Part shown: positions 7,456 to 12,017 of the stretch, piece by piece
How the letters are laid out: the number at the start of each line of letters is the position of its first letter
How positions within the stretch are numbered: the first letter of the stretch is position 1
Source of the DNA: an uncultured Acetatifactor sp.
Lineage (GTDB): Bacteria > Bacillota > Clostridia > Lachnospirales > Lachnospiraceae
Direction: 5' to 3'
DNA length: 12,017 bases
NCBI GenBank assembly: GCA_910586515.1
Contig: CAJUGL010000003.1
Span: forward strand, 108,112-120,128
Made by a program: the position numbers and the translations under genes
Notes under the pieces: model-generated
Seen by the model: the letters and a program-made list of their open reading frames with translations, nothing else
Database searches by the model: none
Told to the model about the DNA's origin: nothing

Positions 7456-8679
7456 TTACATTTGATCCATTATCTCACGTATCGTCCCCACAACGCGTAC
7501 CTGGTCTTCCTCCTCCATCTGTACATACAGCGGCAAGGTAATTGACAACCGGTCACAGGCATAAGCGTTCGGATAATCCTCCGGAAGATACTTAAATCTG
7601 TCCCTGTAATATCCCAGCATATGCACCGCATGAGTACCCTGACGGGTTGCAATTCCCGCGTCCTCCAGCCGCTCCAACAGTCGGTTGCGGTATCTCCCCC
7701 CATCTTCCACGCTGTCTATACCCAACTTTCGGCAATCCAGCATACAGACATAGGACTGATAAGTATGATAATATCCTTCCGGAACATGGGGAACAATCAG
7801 CTCCGGCAGCTTCTCTCCGATCAATTGATTATACCGATCTGCCCGCCGCCGCTTTTCCCCGATAATAAAATCCAGCTTTTCCATCTGGGCCATTCCCATC
7901 GCCCCCTGTATATCCGTCATCCTGTAATTATACCCGGCCTCCCTGAACTCCGGCAGCAGGAATCCCCTGCCCTTTTCCCGGGCTTCTGCGGATACCGTGC
8001 CTCCGTGCGTGCGCAGTTCCCTCATTCTCGCTGCCAGCTCCCCGTCATCGGTGAGCACCATTCCGCCCTCCCCGGTAGTAATGGATTTCCGGGGATGAAA
8101 GCTGATACAGGAAGTATTTCCGAATCCTCCCTGACAGGTTTGTCCCACTTTTGCGCCCAAAGCACACGCGGCATCCTCTATAATTTTCAATTTATGCTCC
8201 CGCGCGATTTCATTGATCTCCGTGATATCACAGCAAAGACCGAATTGGTGTACCGGCACAATTCCCCAGAGTATGTTTCCGGTCTCTTTATTCACAAGAC
8301 TGTTCCCCTGTTTCACATAGCCTTCGTTGATAATGCTCCTGACCTTATCCGCGTCAATATTGTAAGTCTCCCGGCGGATATCGGCCAGAACCGGTACCGC
8401 CCCTGTCTGAACAACCGCGTTGGCCGTAGCCACAAAGGTAAACGCCGGAACGATAACCTCCATCCCTTCTCCCACGCCCTCCGCGGCCATAGCCAGATGC
8501 AGCGCCGTGGTACAGGAAGTCGTGGCCACACCATAGCCTACCTTCTCATGAGCGGCAACCGCCTTTTCAAATTCCGCTACAACAGGTCCCTGGGCAACCC
8601 ATCCCGACTGTATAACCTGATTGATCCTCTCCGCTTCCCTGCTGTCAAAATACGGTATTGTCACCGGTATCTTATTCAT
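7456..8679 (-). CDS. DegT/DnrJ/EryC1/StrS nucleotide-sugar aminotransferase (possibly 4-amination)
   Basis: This 407-residue PLP enzyme shows TSCTTALH (54-61), IIEDAAC (166-172, D169) and SFHPRKSITTGEGG (193-206) with K198 as the PLP lysine. The SFHP-K-ITTGEGG form is frequent among enzymes that aminate 4-keto sugars, such as the VioA, PglE and perosamine synthase groups, so C4 amination is the leading inference. It is only distantly similar to the other aminotransferase in the operon (SFFPTKNLGAFGDGG), so the two are not a recent duplication and probably have different substrates. Its ATG overlaps the stop of the dehydrogenase gene in an ATGA, giving translational coupling. A 21-residue stretch (118-138) between the cofactor motifs is longer than in the other aminotransferase. 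Confidence 0.87.
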   Translation of the reverse strand: MNKIPVTIPYFDSREAERINQVIQSGWVAQGPVVAEFEKAVAAHEKVGYGVATTSCTTALHLAMAAEGVGEGMEVIVPAFTFVATANAVVQTGAVPVLADIRRETYNIDADKVRSIINEGYVKQGNSLVNKETGNILWGIVPVHQFGLCCDITEINEIAREHKLKIIEDAACALGAKVGQTCQGGFGNTSCISFHPRKSITTGEGGMVLTDDGELAARMRELRTHGGTVSAEAREKGRGFLLPEFREAGYNYRMTDIQGAMGMAQMEKLDFIIGEKRRRADRYNQLIGEKLPELIVPHVPEGYYHTYQSYVCMLDCRKLGIDSVEDGGRYRNRLLERLEDAGIATRQGTHAVHMLGYYRDRFKYLPEDYPNAYACDRLSITLPLYVQMEEEDQVRVVGTIREIMDQM

Positions 8680-9671
8680 GCTTTATCAACCCTTCCCTTC
8701 ATGCTCCTGTCAGCCTGCTCCAATATGGATATCACTCTGCACGCCTGCCTGTAATCGGTAAGACTTTCCCGTCCCTCTCTGATGCAGTCGGCAAAGTGCT
8801 CTATGCTGTTCAGCAGGATATCCTCCGTCTCTATATGAGGCATCATAATATCTCCCAGCCTGATACGCGCTTCATATCTTCCATATTCCTCAAAATCAGT
8901 GGAAAGATCCACCCCCTTGTTGCATATGGTCAGCTTTTCATCCGTCCGCATATCATCAAAGACCACCATTTTCTTCGTCCCTGCAATAATCATCCTCCGT
9001 TCCTTAATGGGCGATATCCAGCTCGAACGCACTGACGCGCATATATTATCATATTCTACCGTCAAATAAGTCAGCTCCTCGCTTCTCCCATAATGGGCCA
9101 GCCCTGCGGCTGTCACCCGCTTTGCCTCCTTACCGCCGCACAGATAGTCCAGAACAGCCAGGTCATGAACCGCCAAATCCCACATGGCATTGATATCGTT
9201 TTTAATATGCGGTCCCAGATTCATTCTGGACACATCAAAATAAAGAAGCTCTCCCAGCTCCCCTGAATCGATCATCCTCCTGATATACCGGACGATAGGA
9301 TGATATATCATAATATGGTCTACATGCAGAACTACGCCGTTCTTCCGGGCCAGCTCCCCCAGCTCCCCGGCCTTAGCCACAGAGGTAGCCAGGGGTTTCT
9401 CCATAAACAGATGCTTTTTCCTCGACAATAAATCAACCGCAATAGGAAAACTGACATCCTGGCGCAGCGCAATGCAGAAGGCATCCGCCTCATCGGCCAG
9501 CTCCCGGTAATCCTTTACATACCGTACATTGTCCCCGTACAGTTTACGCGCCTTCTCCAGGTTGTTTTCGTCCATATCGCAGATTCCGTACAGTTCTGCT
9601 TTTTTTGTCTTATTCAGATTTCTGGCGATATTGGGTCCCCAATATCCGTATCCTATTAATGCTATTTTCAT
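8676..9671 (-). CDS. Gfo/Idh/MocA nucleotide-sugar dehydrogenase (GnnA/WlbA-like role)
   Basis: The protein has 331 residues. The Rossmann motif GYGYWG lies at 7-12, D32 at the end of the second strand indicates NAD(H) preference, and EKP is at 91-93, the family's hallmark lysine. The segment around 164-170 (WDLAVHD) supplies the conserved Asp and His of the substrate site. Family members next to DegT aminotransferases and WbpD-like acetyltransferases oxidise C3 of UDP-GlcNAc (GnnA) or UDP-GlcNAc uronate (WlbA/WbpB). That C3-oxidation role is inferred here from context. No UDP-GlcNAc 6-dehydrogenase is present in the window, which slightly favours the neutral GlcNAc route. It is the first gene of the operon, with a GAGGAAG site just before the ATG and a promoter about 90 bases upstream. 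Confidence 0.85.
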   Translation of the reverse strand: MKIALIGYGYWGPNIARNLNKTKKAELYGICDMDENNLEKARKLYGDNVRYVKDYRELADEADAFCIALRQDVSFPIAVDLLSRKKHLFMEKPLATSVAKAGELGELARKNGVVLHVDHIMIYHPIVRYIRRMIDSGELGELLYFDVSRMNLGPHIKNDINAMWDLAVHDLAVLDYLCGGKEAKRVTAAGLAHYGRSEELTYLTVEYDNICASVRSSWISPIKERRMIIAGTKKMVVFDDMRTDEKLTICNKGVDLSTDFEEYGRYEARIRLGDIMMPHIETEDILLNSIEHFADCIREGRESLTDYRQACRVISILEQADRSMKGRVDKA

Positions 9672-9762
9672 AATCTTCCTCGATTTTACACAAAGTCTCT
9701 TTCAGGTTCAGCGGCACCAATATCGCCAAAAGTGCTGACCGCCTCCCCACACTCTCCTGTCT

Positions 9763-9790
9763 ATTATATCATTTTTCCGGTCCCCGTCTA
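9763..9790 (-). promoter_or_regulatory. Extended -10 promoter of the sugar operon
   Basis: On the minus strand TATAAT (9763-9768) is preceded by TGA (9769-9771), which forms an extended -10 element. A weak -35 (TAGACG, 9785-9790, 4 of 6 consensus) sits 16 bases upstream, as expected when an extended -10 compensates. Transcription would begin near 9756, leaving a leader of about 85 bases before the dehydrogenase ATG. No terminator-like attenuator was seen in that leader. Confidence 0.7.
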
Positions 9791-9933
9791 CCCCAAACTC
9801 CCCAAAAAATCATTTTCGTTAAATCAAAGACCCCGCAAAATTGCATAGAAATGTGTCCGTGAACATCTTGCAATTATTGACTTCGCGGAAGTTCCTGTGA
9901 ACAGCAACTCTTTAATAACATTATAATGAACTA

Positions 9934-10107
9934 TTACGGGTGCCGGTTGAATCGGGGCCAAGTAATGCTCCGCATCACGACACCATCTTTTATGGTTACA
10001 TTTCTTCCCAGATTACTTCGAGCAATTGCCTTGAGCACAATATCCTGACACACACGCGCATCCGCATTCCTCTCTGAATACCCAGCGTCTCTGTATTTTT
10101 CTTCCAT
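9934..10107 (-). pseudogene. 5' stub of an AbiEii-type nucleotidyltransferase gene
   Basis: A 57-codon frame opens at the ATG at 10107. Its first 49 residues (MEEKYRDAGYSERNADARV, then CQDIVLKAIARS and NVTIKDGVVMRSIT) resemble the N-terminus of AbiEii/AbiGii-type toxin nucleotidyltransferases, whose next motif would be the metal-binding DxD region. Here the similarity breaks off after RSIT, and eight unrelated residues lead to a stop at 9934. The usual GG before VVM is DG. No good ribosome binding site precedes the ATG. It is therefore a truncated relic of an abortive-infection gene. The family match is from recognition by eye. The following stretch down to the operon promoter (9791-9933) contains no gene I can support. 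Confidence 0.5.
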
Positions 10108-10133
10108 ATTCTCGAAATTTAATGTGAATTTTA

Positions 10134-10162
10134 TTGTAAAGACAGGCGTTTTTTTGTATAAT
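10134..10162 (+). promoter_or_regulatory. Candidate promoter reading into the 22-bp inverted repeat
   Basis: TTGTAA (10134-10139) and a perfect TATAAT (10157-10162) are separated by 17 bases on the plus strand. The predicted start site is about 10169, the first base of the long inverted repeat. It could drive a structured RNA, or a roughly 350-base leader for the toxin-antitoxin genes, which have no convincing promoter closer to them. Confidence 0.45.
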
Positions 10163-10168
10163 ATCTAA

Positions 10169-10244
10169 GGAAAGCATCTGATTTAGGGCAACAGAAAAGA
10201 ATAACTTGTACAAAAGATAAACTGCCCTATATCTGATGCTTTCC
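10169..10244 (+). repeat. 22-bp imperfect inverted repeat (long hairpin)
   Basis: The arms 10169-10190 and 10223-10244 (GGAAAGCATC... and ...GATGCTTTCC) match at 20 of 22 positions when one is reverse-complemented. The spacer is 32 bases, A-rich, and contains the palindrome TTGTACAA. The two mismatches would be U-U in RNA. No target-site duplication is visible at the edges. It could be a hairpin RNA, a mobile-element end (IS91-type elements carry subterminal hairpins) or a miniature element. Confidence 0.7.
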
Positions 10245-10360
10245 GATTGTACCGGGCCGCTTGGCCTGAAGGTGCGGGTATGGGGATTGCTTTTCTCCAC
10301 TTGCCGGAAATGGGGGCTGACCAGGCCTTCCGTTCCGGGAGACCTGCAGGGGTACCGTAT

Positions 10361-10401
10361 AAAAAGAGAAAAAATTTATCCGGAAGCATATGTCCTTCCG
10401 G
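10361..10401 (-). terminator. Intrinsic terminator of the IS91-like transposase relic
   Basis: On the minus strand CCGGAAG and CTTCCGG (10395-10401 and 10380-10386) form a perfect 7-bp GC-rich stem with an 8-base loop. T-rich runs follow (TTTTTT then TTTTT). The stop codon of the transposase fragment lies directly after the stem. Confidence 0.6.
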
Positions 10402-10470
10402 CAAAGCCGCAGACAGGGCACCTGGTGATGTCCTTTTTCCAGACAGCCAGCACCAGCTGTGCCATGGACC
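10376..10470 (-). pseudogene. C-terminal scrap of an IS91-like (Y2) transposase
   Basis: Read on the minus strand this gives WSMAQLVLAVWKKDITRC followed by PVCGFAGRTYASG and a stop at 10376. A W-x-K-D-I-x-x-C-P-x-C-G string is a known feature of the C-terminus of IS91-family Y2 transposases, where it is a zinc-knuckle remnant. The frame is open upstream only to about 10501, where it meets a stop, so the rest of the gene is missing here. A central fragment of a similar transposase lies on the same strand at 11543-11830, with the toxin-antitoxin genes and an unrelated fragment between them. The match is short, so confidence is moderate. Confidence 0.45.
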
Positions 10471-10471
10471 A

Positions 10472-10489
10472 GTAGTCATTCTTGACTAC
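10472..10489. promoter_or_regulatory. 7-bp inverted repeat upstream of the antitoxin gene
   Basis: GTAGTCA and TGACTAC face each other across 4 bases (ttct), 27 bases before the antitoxin start. Toxin-antitoxin operons are usually autoregulated at such palindromes, so an operator is plausible. A short RNA hairpin in the leader is the alternative. No -10 box with suitable spacing between it and the ribosome binding site was found. Confidence 0.4.
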
Positions 10490-10516
10490 ACTATTATTAT
10501 ACTAGGAGGAACGTCT

Positions 10517-10885
10517 ATGTCAACTTTGGAAAAAGCAATAGGATTATTGCAGGAAATGCCGAAAAACAAACTAGAGGCGGTATACATGTATATACGTTTT
10601 GTTGATTCTCAACCAGACGGTAATGAGACTATTCCCGCCCCAAACAAAAGTATAGATTCCCTTATAGGGATAGCGCATGAATACGCAAACCCCTCATTAG
10701 TGAAAAAAGAGGCGGATGCTTTTGAAAATGCGGTCATTGAAAAATTTTCTCACAAAAGCACCCTTGAAGAAAGACAACGTGGTTTTCAAGGTCTTATGTC
10801 TTTTGCGGGAACATTGCCGGAGGATTTCGATTACAAAAAAGAATTAGAGGAGGCAAGAGAAGAAAAATATGCTCGTTTTATTTGA
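10517..10885 (+). CDS. VapB-like antitoxin of a type II toxin-antitoxin pair
   Basis: The 122-residue protein starts at an ATG preceded by AGGAGGA with 6 bases between. The N-terminus (STLEKAIGLLQEMPKNKLEAV, then YMYIRFVDSQ) resembles the start of small Clostridia antitoxins of the DUF2281 kind. A variable middle follows, and the charged C-terminal helix (DFDYKKELEEAREEKYARF) is the usual toxin-binding and neutralising tail. An upstream extension of the frame to 10247 is not used, because it reads through an older relic with no ribosome binding site. The stop overlaps the PIN toxin start by 17 bases, the classic arrangement for coupled translation. The antitoxin itself is intact. Its role is inferred mainly from the PIN-domain partner. 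Confidence 0.75.
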   Translation: MSTLEKAIGLLQEMPKNKLEAVYMYIRFVDSQPDGNETIPAPNKSIDSLIGIAHEYANPSLVKKEADAFENAVIEKFSHKSTLEERQRGFQGLMSFAGTLPEDFDYKKELEEAREEKYARFI

Positions 10886-11283
10886 CACTAACATCATATT
10901 GGATGTACTGGAAAAACGCCTCCCGTTTTATGATTCATCCAAATCCATTTTGGAAAGCTGCGTTTCCGGCAATGTCACAGGCTATATTGCACTACATTCC
11001 ATATCAAACATTTTTTATATCTTGAGGAAACGCTATTCCGCAGCAGACCGTAGGAAACTCTTGCTTGATATATTGGATTTGCTACAAGTAGCAGGTGCAG
11101 ACCAGGAGAGCGTCCTTGCAAAGAGAGGATTTTTCCGACTTTGAGGACTGCTTGCAGGATGAATGTGCAAAACAGATTCACGCCGACTACATCGTAACCC
11201 GAAACACAAACGACTTTTCCACGTCGGATATACCTGCCATTATTCCGGATGACTTACTCAAAATTCTTGACAACAGCAAATGA
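10869..11283 (+). pseudogene. VapC-like PIN-domain toxin, broken by a frameshift
   Basis: The first frame (10869-11144) opens MLVLFDTNIILDVLEK, with D6 as the first catalytic Asp of PIN ribonucleases. It runs on to about residue 85 and then reads KRGFFRL and a stop. The rest of the domain continues in the +1 frame as REDFSDFEDCLQDECA and ADYIVTRNTNDF, the conserved C-terminal motif with the later acidic residues, ending at 11283. Removing one base from the AAA run in GCAAAGAGAGG (about 11119-11121) restores one continuous protein of about 137 residues. As it stands the product lacks the second half of the active site and should be inactive. A sequencing error in the A-run or a true +1 recoding event cannot be excluded. 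Confidence 0.8.
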
Positions 11284-11542
11284 GTGTTCATAATGGATTT
11301 TATGAAACACCGCCTTTTCTTTCTGTTCTAACACCTGACCTACCAGATTTTCTTCCTGAACACAGTATCTGGTGATTGTATTCTCTCTTCTTCGGCGGAT
11401 TGGCACATATCTATATGGAATATACCTTCCTTATCTTCTCATAATGGGTTTCCGTAAATTCCGAACCGTACTGGGAAGAGATCATCCGGCTGCAATAATA
11501 TAACGCTCTCTTAATGATTGGATATCCTGGATAAAAATCATT
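11284..11542 (-). pseudogene. Fragment of an Rpn/PD-(D/E)XK-type transposase-nuclease
   Basis: On the minus strand the segment reads NDFYPGYPIIKRALYY, CSRMISSQYGSEF, TETHYEKIRKVYSI, then a TAG where relatives have Trp. It continues ICANPPK and, after a one-base shift, RENTITRYCVQEENLVGQVLEQKEKA. This is the central part of Rpn-family nuclease/putative transposases common in Lachnospiraceae, recognised from memory of the family pattern. The N-terminal catalytic part and the C-terminus are absent. A nonsense codon at 11411-11413 and a frameshift near 11360 show it is dead. Its downstream end stops right at the toxin gene terminus, and its upstream end is fused in frame to an IS91-like fragment. 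Confidence 0.6.
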
Positions 11543-11830
11543 TTCCTTGATGAAAGGGCACCAGTCCCTGCGGTAAAGGCCGTCCCTGAAAGCCAGCCAG
11601 TCGGAAGGTTCCCGGAAAGCCGCGCAGGAGTCCGGGATGGAAAGGGAGCCATCCTGATAAAGCCTGTCCAGGAATGCAAGATATTTCCCCTTGAACTTAT
11701 CCCTCAGGACATAGACCGGCAGGAAAAACTTCCCTTTGCTTCTGCGGATCCTGCCGTCCGTGGTAAGGCCGCCGGAGAGGATGCAGTGCATATGGACATG
11801 GTAGAGCATCTCCTGGTTGTATGGAGTGGT
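11543..11830 (-). pseudogene. Central fragment of an IS91-like Y2 transposase with HUH motif
   Basis: The minus-strand frame reads PYNQEMLYHVHMHCILSGGL, then TTDGRIRRSKGKFFLPVYVL, and ends near DWCPFIKE. HVHMH followed by GG-L-DG, the FF-PV-VL stretch and the DWCPFIKE string match the central region of IS91-family single-strand transposases, where HUH is the metal site. The expected next element, the paired-tyrosine motif (YLGRY type), is missing: at KE the sequence switches to the Rpn-like fragment. The N-terminal zinc-binding domain is also missing, because the frame meets stops at about 11849. An internal ATG at 11809 is not a natural start. It is a truncated relic lying in a hybrid open frame of 132 codons. 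Confidence 0.65.
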
Positions 11831-11882
11831 AATATAATTTGTGGTTAATCACTATCTCGCAAAATCTATCATGTTAAAAGTC

Positions 11883-11917
11883 AAAAAATCCAAAACCACA
11901 TTTTATAGGCGGTTTTG
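11883..11917 (-). terminator. Bidirectional intrinsic terminator
   Basis: On the minus strand CAAAACCGC and GTGGTTTTG form a 9-bp stem with one G-U pair and a 9-base loop, followed by GATTTTTT. On the plus strand the same stem is followed by AATTTTT. It sits 30 bases after the stop of the right-edge gene and separates it from the transposase relic. Confidence 0.75.
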
Positions 11918-11946
11918 AATTTTTAAAGCAAATGGCCACAATCTTG

Positions 11947-12017
11947 TTAAACTTTGACAAGGCCAAGCCACTGTTCTACGGTCTCTACAGTGACCTGACA
12001 TGCCTTTGCAATATCCT
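11947..12017 (-). CDS. C-terminal 22 residues of a protein entering from the right edge
   Basis: The last readable residues are DIAKACQVTVETVEQWLGLV plus KV, and then a TAA at 11947. The pattern (I-A-K-A-x-x-V-T-V-E-T-V-E-x-W) looks like a short helix-turn-helix-like C-terminal tail such as those closing some Rpn-family proteins, but the match is too short to assign a family. A good terminator follows, which supports this as a real gene end. Everything else of the gene is outside the window. Confidence 0.55.
   Translation of the reverse strand, partial: DIAKACQVTVETVEQWLGLVKV

Noticed and set aside
7621..8754. 377-codon open frame on the plus strand
   Set aside because: Antisense shadow of the aminotransferase at 7456-8679; the composition is non-protein-like and no start signal is present.
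9840..9933. Small dyads such as ACTTC-cgc-GAAGT and ATGT...ACAT
   Set aside because: The arms are 4-5 bp with no adjacent gene or T-run; they are expected by chance.
10013..10479. Overlapping minus-strand open frames of 64-98 codons
   Set aside because: They pass through the inverted repeat and the terminator in several frames and show no family motif apart from the IS91-like C-terminal string, which is annotated separately.
10247..10516. Extension of the antitoxin frame upstream to 10247
   Set aside because: This stretch is antisense to the transposase relic and its terminator; AGGAGGA lies just before the ATG at 10517.
11095..11283. Independent 62-residue gene
   Set aside because: Its residues are the missing second half of the PIN toxin, in the +1 frame; the ATG at 11095 has no separate ribosome binding site.
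11411..11809. Genuine 132-residue protein-coding gene
   Set aside because: It is an accidental in-frame fusion of two transposase-type fragments, starts at an internal Met with no ribosome binding site, and ends at a nonsense codon inside a longer family match.

Overview
The window looks like a chromosomal accessory region from a Gram-positive Clostridia/Lachnospiraceae-type Firmicute. This is inferred from strong AGGAGG-type ribosome binding sites, TTGACA/TATAAT promoters, the LPS-type sugar genes in a Gram-positive setting, and the particular families of mobile and defence relics. The species cannot be read from the sequence. No rRNA, tRNA or CRISPR array was seen.

Left edge (1-457, minus strand): the N-terminal part of a secreted, Ser/Glu-rich protein. 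It has its own near-consensus promoter, and a perfect 8-bp inverted repeat fills the -35/-10 spacer.

Main region (458-9790, minus strand): one tightly packed ten-gene operon behind an extended -10 promoter near 9765. In transcription order it encodes a Gfo/Idh/MocA sugar dehydrogenase, a DegT aminotransferase, an extended SDR epimerase/dehydratase, a left-handed beta-helix acyltransferase, and a GtrB/ArnC-type polyprenyl-phosphate glycosyltransferase. These are followed by two 4-helix SMR-type membrane proteins (ArnE/ArnF-like), a second DegT aminotransferase (WbpE/GnnB-like), a second acyltransferase (WbpD-like, with a zinc ribbon), and a large GT-C-like membrane glycosyltransferase. Most junctions overlap or are separated by a few bases. 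Read together, the genes suggest that an N-acylated amino sugar is made as a nucleotide sugar, moved onto polyprenyl phosphate, flipped by the SMR pair, and attached outside the cell to a surface polymer or protein by the GT-C enzyme. The exact sugar and acceptor are not determined by the sequence.

Right region (about 9930-12017): a graveyard of mobile and defence genes. It holds a 57-codon stub resembling the start of an AbiEii-type nucleotidyltransferase, a 22-bp imperfect inverted repeat with a promoter placed so that transcription would start at its first base, and the C-terminal scrap of an IS91-like transposase with a terminator. A VapBC-like toxin-antitoxin pair follows, whose PIN toxin is broken by a frameshift. 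Next come an Rpn/PD-(D/E)XK-transposase fragment carrying a nonsense codon and a frameshift, fused in frame to a central IS91-like transposase fragment with the HUH motif. A bidirectional terminator and the last 22 codons of a gene entering from the right edge complete the window.
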